Both the position numbers and the translations under genes were made by a program. From the NCBI RefSeq assembly GCF_004766125.1, contig NZ_SJSA01000001.1, positions 2,170,001-2,234,000 on the forward strand: a stretch of DNA of 64,000 nucleotides, in the 5' to 3' direction. The notes below the pieces were generated by a model. The model had not been told where the DNA came from, ran no database searches, and worked only from the letters and a program-made list of their open reading frames with translations. Origin of the DNA: Duncaniella freteri. Its GTDB lineage: Bacteria; Bacteroidota; Bacteroidia; Bacteroidales; Muribaculaceae. Positions 38,707-47,307 of this stretch are shown piece after piece. Numbering within the stretch: position 1 is the stretch's first letter; every line of letters starts with the position of its first letter.

Positions 38707-41700
38707 TTATTCGTCTAATTTTACTTCATAGCGTGTTGACTTTTTATTGATGGAGTCGTTTGGGATTGCTGTCTTCGTTGAATCGTTTTCAGCCTTTGAA
38801 GGATCATTCTTCTCCTGTCTCCGCTTATTTAGCTTGTTTTTTATAGGACGCAGGAATGAGAATATGTTGTCGAAATCACGCTTGAACACAACTCCTATGC
38901 CTTGTGTGGTGAGCGCGCTTTTCAGATAGTAGTTCTGATCATTATAGCGGTTGTAGGCTTTGAGCTGTATGGTGCCGAGGCGGTTGAGGAGATAGCGTAT
39001 GTCAAAATCGCCAATGAAACTGTTGTTGTTGAGCGATTTGTCACGGTATCCGAGATTGCCATTGAAGAGCAGGCGATTGTCAAGCAGCTGGCTTGACAGT
39101 GCTACATCTACTTCAACGTCAGAGAAGTCGCCGCGGTCGCTTCGTATGGCAGGTGCTATGCTCCAGTTGTCGCTAAGCTGTCCGAGCATTGAGCCCAATC
39201 GAGACGACAGGGTAGAGGATGCCACCGACACAAGTTCGTTGCCATGTGTTGTAGCCATATACTCAGGTGTATAGAATCGATTGAGTGCAAGCAGGTATAT
39301 AATCTGTCGTGACATCATTTCATCAGTCGAAATGATTGAGCGCACCTTGCGGTAAGTGTCGGCGGTGAGTGTCGGAAACTCAAGGTCGAACTTTATGTCG
39401 GGCTGTCGCATATCCCCTGTCACAATCATTATTGCGTTTACTTTCACATTGGTGCGTGTCAGTTCACGGTCCTCAAGGAATGATTCGTCAAGATCGCTCA
39501 GATTGGCATTAAGGGAGTATGCTGCACGGATATTCAATTGTGCTGCATAGGGGTCCCCGAGAAATGTTATTTTGCTTCCTTCAAGGATAGTGAAATCCTT
39601 GATAATAATGTCCTGTAATGTGAAATTGTAAGAGCCGCGGTTGAGAGTGTACTCTCCGTACATCTCTAATTCACCGTCCGAGGCATAATTCATGCGTAGA
39701 TGCCCTGAGCCATGGGCTGTGATCTTGTCTCCGCCTATTGGGTCCATTATGAGATTGAGTGTGGCATCGGGCGTGATGTCCACATTGAATTCCATGGCAT
39801 AGACAGTGGGTGCGCCTTGCTCCTCTTTCTTGATGCGTTCTCTCAGCAGCTTTATTATAAGTTGGGTCGGATCGAGAGCGGCGACAGAGTCTTTTTTCCC
39901 TTTGTCGCGGTCACGCAGGGTTATGAAATCATATTCTACCGAATGTGCGGCATCGCTGAGCACGAAGGTGAAAGTTGATTTAGCGGAAGTACGCATGTTC
40001 ACACCTATGTCGATCTTTCCCGGCACACCTTTCACTTCTGCCGAACCTGAACCGTAGATGCGTCCGTACCAAGGATCATCAGTGTCATGTTCTCCGACAT
40101 CGTATACGAGCATATCCCTTACATCGGTTATTTTGAATCTGAATGCCGGGTCATGGAAATATCTGTGAGTTACCTCTCCGGATAGTTTTGCCTGGTTGCC
40201 ATATTTGTCCTTGAGTATAACATCATTGAATGTAATGACACCCGGGGTTATGTGAACTGAGTCGGATACAGTGTAGACCGTGTTGGTGAAATCGAGCTTC
40301 ATCCCGAGGTCCTTTACATATATGTCCCCTGAGAGGTCAAGGTCCTTGAATGTGCCGAACAGACGTGCGTTTCCCGATATGAAGCCGTCAACTTTTGAAG
40401 TAAATGCCGACATGAACGGTAGCATGAAAGCCGATGGGGCTTCGTCGGCAGAGAAATTGAAATCAAGTTCTTCGCTCATAGGCATTATTTTGCCTGTTAT
40501 TCTTGAGTGCTTCCCATTGAGCTGTGTGATGTCGGCTCCAATTGTGATTGTTTTTGTATTGTTGTCCCACCAGCTGTGGATATCTCCCAGTCCGAAGTTG
40601 CAGTTGTTGTAGCTCAACCCTTCCACGAGCAGGCGAGGAGTGTAGAGTATCGGGTCCTTTGAGAGCAGAGATTCTCCGAAAATCCGTCCAGTGGCTATTC
40701 CTCCGAATTTTACGGCGTCGCTGAGTGCGAGAGTTTCGAACACGTAGTCAAGATCAATATGATCAAGCACCACTTCGAGCCGGCTCAGGGAGTCAACTCC
40801 TGCAACCCCATTGATGGCAAGGGTCTGCCCGCTGCGTGATGCTCCGAGATTGCTGATATTGATTCTGCCTGGATTCACGGTTATTTCAGCAGGGGTGACA
40901 TTCCATATGGAGTCATTGAACACCACTTTTCCCGGGGCGACTTTAATGTCTGTGAGTAGGGCATTGTCATCATCTCTTGAGAATGATGACACGAATGAGA
41001 TGTCTCCGCTGAATTCCGCTTTTCGGTCTATGCGCCAATTGATGTCAGTGGCAATCCTGTCGTCGGCACCTGTCGATTTGATTCTAAGATCCAACTGTCC
41101 GTTTTTGGTTGGGACGAGGGTACTGAAGCCTACATGGCAAGTGCTGTCGTTGGCATCGATCGCAGCTGTTAGGGAGGTCTCCTCAATCAGTTTGTCTTTC
41201 TGCTTGAGATATGGTGCGCTCAACAGTAGTCGCGCCATATTATCCTTGTCATTAGTGGAGGCCTCAAGTTTTATCGGATGGATTACTTCGACTGGAAGTT
41301 TGAAGAATCGTGATATAGCGGTATCCGGATTTATAGTAAGGTGTAGATCGGCATGAGTGCTGATGTTTTCTGAACCATGCTCATTCGGAAGCAGTGATGG
41401 GAATATTTTGGCAGTAAGCTGCTTCATGTCTTTCACGAGATTAGGGAAAGTGAAGTCGCCTTGTAAAGAGAGATTGATAGGTCCGCCGGCGGCAGATACC
41501 GTGCGGATCGAGTCCTTGATGGCGGATGAGATGTTTACAAGGTCGAGATCAAGATGCCTGTTGTCATGGTTGTTAGAAAGGTGGAAGTCCTTTACGTTCA
41601 GCCATCCTTCCATAAGGTCTATACTTTTTCCCTTTACCGAGGCGTCAATCCCGGCTGAGACATTATAATCCCTATATGCGCCGTTCGATATGAAAGGTGA

Positions 41701-43317
41701 CAAGGATATGTTGCGTATATCGGCATAAAGTCCGGTGAGCGGCTGGTCACCTCCATTGTCATATTCTCCGCGCAGGGAGAAATCAGCATCCGGTGTATTG
41801 CTGTCAAGAGTGATATCGATATGTTTTCCGGCAAAATTGGCTGTACCTGCTATGTCATTGTATGCCATATCTTTCCATATGGCTGTGGCTATATTTAATT
41901 CGGCGGTGCCATCTATGGTTCTGTTATGTCCGATTGAAAGATCGACTGACGATTCAAGTGTCAGTTCTGTGAGTGGTGCCAGCTTGGGATCCAGTCCGGA
42001 AGGGTTGAAGCCTGATGCAACAAGTTTGCCATCAATTTTCAGTGGAGTCTGATCGGACTGGCGCATCACTCCGGCGTCGAGGTCGATACTTCCGTTTGAT
42101 GTGATTATTGATCCTTTGAAATCGAGATTCCTCTCTGTGGCAGCTATCTGACCAAGCAAATTGATATCACCGAGACTTGATAACGGTTTGAGGCGGTGGG
42201 TCAGATCAGCTCCTTTATCGCCGAATCTGCTTATAATAGCAAGAACTGACGGGACATTTAAGCTGACGTTTATGTTGTCAAAGTCGAATGCCAGGGAATC
42301 ACGCCCATGATTGTATCCGCTTATTATTCCTGACATGTGGATATGGGAATTGTTCTCGCGTAGAGATACGTCAAGACGATTTATATTGACCTCATTGGCA
42401 TCGCCTTCAGTGTCAAGTTCCAGATCGGCCGTAAGGTCAAGCCCTTCAAGGTCAGGAATGAGAGGGGAGAGATCTTCTGTAGAAATGTGGGCGTCAGGAA
42501 GAAGTGTTATTTGGGTGTTTATGTCCCTGTAGTCAAATCCTTTTGCAAGAGGGGAACTGTTTATTTCAATATTGTCGAAAGCCAGTGACGATTGTGGCAT
42601 ATGGATTGAGAGGTCGGCAAGTATTGCCTTTTTGGTATCCATATATAGCTTTCCTGAAAGCGAGCTCAGTACGAGTCCCGATTGCTCGATTGCGCCCATT
42701 CTTTTTATCTGGGCGTCAATAGCTTCATTAGAGATGCGGGGTGCCCTTAGGTCGGCGCGGATTTCGCTTAATGCTATGTGATTGCTGTCAAATATCCCTT
42801 TCCCTTTGTATGGTTCCGAAAGGATGTCGTAGGATATTGATGACTTTCTGATCACCACCATATTGACAGCCAGATCGAATGATGAGTTTTTGGATGGCTC
42901 TTTCTTCTTGAATCGTGCGATTATTGGGTCGATATTGAGAGGTGCTCCTATTGAGTCGCGCCATAGCCGTGCCTTAAGGTCGATTATCTCGGCGTAAGTG
43001 ATTACGAAGCGTTTGTTCCAGAGTGACTCATTGATGCTGACTCCGGCTCCGAGATTACCTATGCTGAGTGCTTGCTGTCCGGTAGTATCGTTGACAGTCA
43101 CATCCTTGAGGACAATACGAGTGAAAGGGGAGTATTCCACTTTTCCTATGCTTACGTCCGTACCGAGTAGTGTGGTCAGTTCCTTCTCGGCACGATGTCC
43201 TAAAGCATTTTGTATGCCTGGTATGGAGAGTAGTATATACAGCAAAGCCGGTACTGCCAAAGGCAGCACCAGCAATATTACTAATATGAAGCGAAGAATT
43301 TTATAAAATGTCCTCAC
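38707..43317 (-). CDS. tamB: TamB-family translocation and assembly module / lipid-transport protein
   Basis: A 1536-residue inner-membrane-anchored protein spanning the periplasm. One N-terminal membrane helix (residues 7-33) is followed by over a thousand residues of repetitive beta-strand-rich sequence of AsmA/DUF490 type. The conserved TamB C-terminal domain (GDMRQPDIKFDLEFPTL ... LLALNRFYTPE) ends in a charged, disordered tail. TamB proteins form a hydrophobic groove implicated in outer-membrane protein assembly and phospholipid transfer. No tamA/BamA-type partner is adjacent. A TlpA-like lipoprotein gene lies 33 bp upstream on the same strand. Confidence 0.9.
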   Translation of the reverse strand: MRTFYKILRFILVILLVLPLAVPALLYILLSIPGIQNALGHRAEKELTTLLGTDVSIGKVEYSPFTRIVLKDVTVNDTTGQQALSIGNLGAGVSINESLWNKRFVITYAEIIDLKARLWRDSIGAPLNIDPIIARFKKKEPSKNSSFDLAVNMVVIRKSSISYDILSEPYKGKGIFDSNHIALSEIRADLRAPRISNEAIDAQIKRMGAIEQSGLVLSSLSGKLYMDTKKAILADLSIHMPQSSLAFDNIEINSSPLAKGFDYRDINTQITLLPDAHISTEDLSPLIPDLEGLDLTADLELDTEGDANEVNINRLDVSLRENNSHIHMSGIISGYNHGRDSLAFDFDNINVSLNVPSVLAIISRFGDKGADLTHRLKPLSSLGDINLLGQIAATERNLDFKGSIITSNGSIDLDAGVMRQSDQTPLKIDGKLVASGFNPSGLDPKLAPLTELTLESSVDLSIGHNRTIDGTAELNIATAIWKDMAYNDIAGTANFAGKHIDITLDSNTPDADFSLRGEYDNGGDQPLTGLYADIRNISLSPFISNGAYRDYNVSAGIDASVKGKSIDLMEGWLNVKDFHLSNNHDNRHLDLDLVNISSAIKDSIRTVSAAGGPINLSLQGDFTFPNLVKDMKQLTAKIFPSLLPNEHGSENISTHADLHLTINPDTAISRFFKLPVEVIHPIKLEASTNDKDNMARLLLSAPYLKQKDKLIEETSLTAAIDANDSTCHVGFSTLVPTKNGQLDLRIKSTGADDRIATDINWRIDRKAEFSGDISFVSSFSRDDDNALLTDIKVAPGKVVFNDSIWNVTPAEITVNPGRINISNLGASRSGQTLAINGVAGVDSLSRLEVVLDHIDLDYVFETLALSDAVKFGGIATGRIFGESLLSKDPILYTPRLLVEGLSYNNCNFGLGDIHSWWDNNTKTITIGADITQLNGKHSRITGKIMPMSEELDFNFSADEAPSAFMLPFMSAFTSKVDGFISGNARLFGTFKDLDLSGDIYVKDLGMKLDFTNTVYTVSDSVHITPGVITFNDVILKDKYGNQAKLSGEVTHRYFHDPAFRFKITDVRDMLVYDVGEHDTDDPWYGRIYGSGSAEVKGVPGKIDIGVNMRTSAKSTFTFVLSDAAHSVEYDFITLRDRDKGKKDSVAALDPTQLIIKLLRERIKKEEQGAPTVYAMEFNVDITPDATLNLIMDPIGGDKITAHGSGHLRMNYASDGELEMYGEYTLNRGSYNFTLQDIIIKDFTILEGSKITFLGDPYAAQLNIRAAYSLNANLSDLDESFLEDRELTRTNVKVNAIMIVTGDMRQPDIKFDLEFPTLTADTYRKVRSIISTDEMMSRQIIYLLALNRFYTPEYMATTHGNELVSVASSTLSSRLGSMLGQLSDNWSIAPAIRSDRGDFSDVEVDVALSSQLLDNRLLFNGNLGYRDKSLNNNSFIGDFDIRYLLNRLGTIQLKAYNRYNDQNYYLKSALTTQGIGVVFKRDFDNIFSFLRPIKNKLNKRRQEKNDPSKAENDSTKTAIPNDSINKKSTRYEVKLDE

Positions 43318-43350
43318 AACAGTATGTGCGACAGGTTGTTATGGCTGACT

Positions 43351-44454
43351 TTAGAGGCATTTTGCCACTGCGGAGTCAAGATCGGCGATATCAAGCACGC
43401 GCTGTACGAGTTCACCGTTGCGGTTGAATACGAATGTTGTCGGTAGTGATCCTACATTGTACTGCTGTAGCACCTTGCCACCTTCGGCTACATTGTTGAG
43501 CACGGTTACCCATGGCAGATTCTTGGCTGTCTGTTTCCATGCATATTCATTTTCGTCAACAGACACCTGATATATCTCAAGTCCCTGTGGGTGGTATTTC
43601 TCATACACTTTGTTTAGTTCCACATTGAATGCAGGTGACCATTCTGCTGCATATGCTGTGAAACTGAGTATTACAGGGCGTCCGCTCTCAGTGAGTTCAA
43701 GGAGTGAGTGTTTTTTCCCTGTATGGTCGAAAAGTTCTATTTCAAATGCCTTTATGAGTTTTGCCTCGATTTTAGGTCCTTCAACTTTTATCTGACTCGG
43801 TTTGCGGTTGCTCAGATATAGTTTGGAAAGATATTTTGTGCGTGGATCATTGGGTCGGAACTGGTTGAATGAGTTTGCTACCGCCCCGATTATTCTATGG
43901 TCAAAAGTCTCGGAAGGATTGAACAATGGCATGTTTCCTATACTCTTGCTTATGATGTAGTAGCTTACGACACATGATGGATCAGCGAGAATCATTTCTC
44001 CGAGTTCTCGCTTCATGTTCTCGTCATTCACCACTGCATTCACGCCGTTGTGCGCTGCCGATGCTGTGAGCATACTGTCAACCTTAGCGAGATTGACAGC
44101 CTGAGGAGTCCCGGATAGAGTGTGGTTCGCTGCTATGTCGGGGGCTGTGGCATTGATTGTCACAGTCTCAATGCTGTCGATAGGGAAGTACACTGAGCTT
44201 TCACCTACACGCAGACGATAGATGTCGGGGTAATCCTGTGCGGCTCCTGCATATTTGAGTTTACCGTCCTTTGAGGTGCTGATTGTGTCGATCACGTACC
44301 AGTATCCCTGGTTGTTGCCTTCGAGTATTACATTGTCATTCTCTCCGAGACCGTCGATAGTGCCGTTGAGATGCCACTGTGGACCGTTGTTTGAACATGA
44401 TGCAGCTGCAATGGCAGCCATGCCGAGGAGGGCGATACGGTATATGGATTTCAT
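43351..44454 (-). CDS. TlpA/thioredoxin-like lipoprotein with DUF4369-type N-terminus, lacking CxxC
   Basis: A 367-residue lipoprotein with lipobox AAASCSNN. Residues about 25-130 match the DUF4369-type domain seen in Bacteroidetes TlpA proteins (GTIDGLGENDNVILEG). A C-terminal thioredoxin fold begins near RPVILSFTAYAAEWSPAF and ends at VGSLPTTFVFNRNGELV, with the cis-Pro preserved. Where the active-site CxxC should be there is AAEWS, so disulfide exchange is not possible. The only cysteines are the lipidated one and one near the C-terminus. It probably serves as a binding or scaffold protein. It is likely co-transcribed with tamB. Confidence 0.8.
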   Translation of the reverse strand: MKSIYRIALLGMAAIAAASCSNNGPQWHLNGTIDGLGENDNVILEGNNQGYWYVIDTISTSKDGKLKYAGAAQDYPDIYRLRVGESSVYFPIDSIETVTINATAPDIAANHTLSGTPQAVNLAKVDSMLTASAAHNGVNAVVNDENMKRELGEMILADPSCVVSYYIISKSIGNMPLFNPSETFDHRIIGAVANSFNQFRPNDPRTKYLSKLYLSNRKPSQIKVEGPKIEAKLIKAFEIELFDHTGKKHSLLELTESGRPVILSFTAYAAEWSPAFNVELNKVYEKYHPQGLEIYQVSVDENEYAWKQTAKNLPWVTVLNNVAEGGKVLQQYNVGSLPTTFVFNRNGELVQRVLDIADLDSAVAKCL

Positions 44455-44486
44455 GTGCTGTGTTTGTTTCTTAATGAATGCAGATG

Positions 44487-44494
44487 CAAAGTTA
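44487..44494 (-). promoter_or_regulatory. Probable -7 element of the tlpA-like/tamB unit
   Basis: On the minus strand this reads TAACTTTG, an exact TAnnTTTG match 32 nt before the start codon. The insertion sequence ends 41 bp further upstream, so activator sites beyond that would have been displaced. Confidence 0.45.
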
Positions 44495-44526
44495 ATGATT
44501 TCCCTGCAATAATCCCACGTATAGAC

Positions 44527-44535
44527 TCTAAAAAT
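44527..44535. repeat. 9-bp target-site duplication, left copy
   Basis: TCTAAAAAT immediately outside the left inverted repeat, identical to 45765-45773. The length suits the ISAs1 family (8-10 bp). Confidence 0.9.
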
Positions 44536-45764
44536 CAGGGCTGGCGCATGAGATTTAACTCAAATTCAGTCAAAAATTCACCTGATTATGTGAAATAAAC
44601 TTTCAGATATTGCATATGTTGCTGAAAATGGTTATATTAGAGGTATGCAAATAGAAATTTTCAGCAAAGTAAAAGACCCGCGCGACTTGGGCAAGGTTAA
44701 ACATGAGCTTGAGGATGTGCTCCGAATGGCACTCATCGGCGTGTTGTGTGATTGTGAGGACTGTGACGACATATCGGATATGGTTACAGACCGAGAGGAA
44801 GAATTCAAGGCCGCCGGATTGCTGAAGCTTAGCAACGGTGTCCCGTGTGGTGACACGATACTTCGTGTTGTAGAGTCTGTCAATCCCGCTCAGCTCCGGG
44901 CAAGTCTTGATTGCTGCCGAGGCCACATAATCGAATCCCTGTGCGGCAATCAGGTCATCATTGACGGTAAGAAACTGCGGGGTGAAAATCCCAGGAGTCC
45001 CGGATGCCACGGACTGTATATCCTCAATGCGTGGGTATCTGAAACAGAAATCTGCGTTGCCGAAAAGCCGGTGGATGGCAAGACCAACGAACTTACGGTT
45101 CTGCCGTCCGTATTGTCCTCTTTATGGCTTACAGGGGCATTGGTTTCAGTCGACGCAATGGGGACCCACCGTAATATCGCAGAACAGATCATACTCCAGG
45201 GCGGCGACTATCTGATGGCGCTTAAAGACAATCAGCCGATACTCAAGGGCCTGACGGAGAGTATCTTTAGTAGCACTACTCCAATATCGGTATACACAAC
45301 CGAGGAAAAGGGGCACGGAAGAGTTGAGAAGAGAACCTGTTCAATTATGGATACGACACTTTTGGAACAGGAGGGAATGTACGAGAAGTGGCCCGGTCTT
45401 AAACGTATCATAAAGATGGAGCGTGAGCGTACTGAGAACGGTGCCCGCTCGCGTGAAACAATCTACTATCTCAGCAGCGTGGAGAAAGATGAGGCTTCTT
45501 ACTATGCGATGCGTATTCGTGCGCATTGGGGTATCGAGAACAAACTACACTGGCATCTCGACGTGACGTTTCAGGAAGATATGTGCCGCGTACGCGCCAA
45601 GAATGGCGCTGTCAATTTTTCAGCGATGCGCAAGTATGCATTGGAAATGCTTAAAAAGCAGAACGATAAACTCAGCCTTAAACGAAGACGCAAAAAATGT
45701 ATGTGGAGCACTGAATATCTGTACAAAGTCTTTAAGGATAGTTAAATCTCATGCGTCAGCCCTG
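44536..45764 (+). mobile_element. Complete ISAs1-family insertion sequence (1229 bp)
   Basis: Bounded by 25-bp terminal inverted repeats (44536-44560 and 45740-45764) that start CAGGGCTG and differ at one position, and flanked by identical 9-bp duplications. It contains a single intact transposase gene. The intact ends, intact gene and perfect duplication point to a recent, probably still mobile insertion. Confidence 0.95.
44645..45745 (+). CDS. ISAs1-family transposase (DDE)
   Basis: A 366-residue DDE transposase of the ISAs1/H-repeat type. The N-terminal region (FSKVKDPRDLGKVKHELEDV, LIGVLCDCEDCDD) matches the family. The catalytic set is IIDGKKLRG (Asp), LVSVDAMGTHRNIA (Asp) and HWGIENKLHWHLDVTFQED (Glu within the YREK-like region). 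There are no internal stops. The stop codon lies inside the right inverted repeat, as is common in compact elements. Transcription is away from the tlpA-like gene. Confidence 0.95.
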   Translation: MQIEIFSKVKDPRDLGKVKHELEDVLRMALIGVLCDCEDCDDISDMVTDREEEFKAAGLLKLSNGVPCGDTILRVVESVNPAQLRASLDCCRGHIIESLCGNQVIIDGKKLRGENPRSPGCHGLYILNAWVSETEICVAEKPVDGKTNELTVLPSVLSSLWLTGALVSVDAMGTHRNIAEQIILQGGDYLMALKDNQPILKGLTESIFSSTTPISVYTTEEKGHGRVEKRTCSIMDTTLLEQEGMYEKWPGLKRIIKMERERTENGARSRETIYYLSSVEKDEASYYAMRIRAHWGIENKLHWHLDVTFQEDMCRVRAKNGAVNFSAMRKYALEMLKKQNDKLSLKRRRKKCMWSTEYLYKVFKDS

Positions 45765-45820
45765 TCTAAAAATAAAGAGATAGAGGATGTATGAGCATCC
45801 TCTATCTCTTTATTTTTAGA
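45765..45820. terminator. 25-bp perfect hairpin after susD, abutting the IS
   Basis: The arms 45765-45789 and 45796-45820 are perfect complements with a 6-nt loop. On the minus strand the hairpin ends in TTTTTAGA and terminates the susCD unit. The first 9 bp of the left arm are the IS target duplication. Confidence 0.85.
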
Positions 45821-45844
45821 ATTGAACTACAGACATGACGTGTG

Positions 45845-47287
45845 TCAGTAGTTCTGGGTTATATTGTTGTTGAGTCCTGTCACATTCTGAGGGAATGGGA
45901 AGATCCATAGGTTTGATTCGGGAGAGAGGGTGTAGGTGACACCTCCGATCTCCCTTTTGTAAGTCTCTTTATAGTCATCCAGGCGCGACCACCTCTTTTT
46001 GTTTACAAAGTTATAGTAGGTGAAAATGCATTCTCCGTGGGATGTCTGTTTAAGATGTCTTATTGCTTCGGCCTTGTCGGAAACAGAGCCTTGTAGCGGA
46101 CTGTATTTCTGAGGATCGATGCGTTTCTCTCTTATTTTGTCGAGATATCCCATTGCTGAGTCGTAATCATTGTTGTTGATTGCGTTTTCTACAAGAATCA
46201 GATACATGTAGGTTGTTTTGAGTCCAATAGAGTTCCAAGAAGAGGTCAGATCCCATGTGCCGACTAAATTCATGCCTAATGATGTTGCCACAGGGCTCAT
46301 AAGTCCGTCCCATGCAGTATGTTCGGTGAGGAACTTTTCTTGGATAGCATGTCCTTCTTCCAGAAAATCCCAGGCTTCATATGGGATTCCGTTCCCTGCC
46401 TCAAGTGTGATTAGCGAGAAGTAATCTTCCTCACAATCAAGAAGGGGGCGATATAGGATTTCAATGGGTAGATTAAGAAGCATTGAATTATAAGTGGTGG
46501 TCATAGTGTTATAATCTACTATGACATCATTTATGTCAAGAGCATTGCGGGCAGCTTTTGTCGCTTCATCGGAATTCTGCATTGACATAAGTACCATAGC
46601 TTTTGCAGCATATGCACAGGCTTTGTTCAATCTCATGCGATTGATGGCTCTATCGGGAAGTCCGTTGATGGTCAATGCCAGATCTATGTCGGCAAGGATA
46701 TGCTCGTAGACATATTGTAATGAGCGTTTAGGTTGTGGCTCAAGGATGTTGTCGGTGTCAAGCACATATGGTATTGCCGGAGTAGTAGCAGCATAGGAGA
46801 TATCATAGGCTTTTGCAAACTTCTGAACCGCAATATAATGGAATATTGCGCGATTGAGAAGAGCCTCGCATTTTATGAGGTCTTTTTGGTCCTGGCTACC
46901 TGTCACAAAGTCCACTCTTGACAATATAGGATTGGCTATGCGATTTATGCGGTTATAGCATCGTGAGTACACTTCATCATCTGCCATCAAATCGGCAAGC
47001 TGAGAGTCATGTCCATCTTCGTCCCATGACAGCAGAATGGACCAGCGAGTCTTTTCTGATCTGTTCAGCAGGTCTATAACATTTTCTGATTCATTGTATA
47101 TACAGTCTCCGCTCAACACTCTGGTATCGGTGACCCAGCAATCATAGTCATTGTTAAGGATCATTTCAAGTTCCTGAGTTGTAGAAAGTATATTTTGACC
47201 TTTAGGTTCTATTTCAGTGAAATTGGCGCATGAACACAGTAACGATACTGCTCCAAGCATGAAATATTTGGATATATTATAGTTCAT
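45845..47287 (-). CDS. SusD/RagB-family outer-membrane glycan-binding lipoprotein
   Basis: A 480-residue surface lipoprotein (lipobox LLCSCANF) that in characterised systems forms the lid over a SusC transporter and captures oligosaccharides. Helical TPR-like repeats and the C-terminal SusD region (GECIFTYYNFVNKKRWSRLDDY ... NLWIFPFPQNVTGLNNN) are intact. The gene starts 20 bp after the end of the susC remnant. Its transporter partner is broken, so it may be expressed without function or may be on the way to loss. The glycan substrate is unknown. Confidence 0.9.
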   Translation of the reverse strand: MNYNISKYFMLGAVSLLCSCANFTEIEPKGQNILSTTQELEMILNNDYDCWVTDTRVLSGDCIYNESENVIDLLNRSEKTRWSILLSWDEDGHDSQLADLMADDEVYSRCYNRINRIANPILSRVDFVTGSQDQKDLIKCEALLNRAIFHYIAVQKFAKAYDISYAATTPAIPYVLDTDNILEPQPKRSLQYVYEHILADIDLALTINGLPDRAINRMRLNKACAYAAKAMVLMSMQNSDEATKAARNALDINDVIVDYNTMTTTYNSMLLNLPIEILYRPLLDCEEDYFSLITLEAGNGIPYEAWDFLEEGHAIQEKFLTEHTAWDGLMSPVATSLGMNLVGTWDLTSSWNSIGLKTTYMYLILVENAINNNDYDSAMGYLDKIREKRIDPQKYSPLQGSVSDKAEAIRHLKQTSHGECIFTYYNFVNKKRWSRLDDYKETYKREIGGVTYTLSPESNLWIFPFPQNVTGLNNNITQNY

Positions 47288-47307
47288 GATCGTTTATATT
47301 TTCAGCA

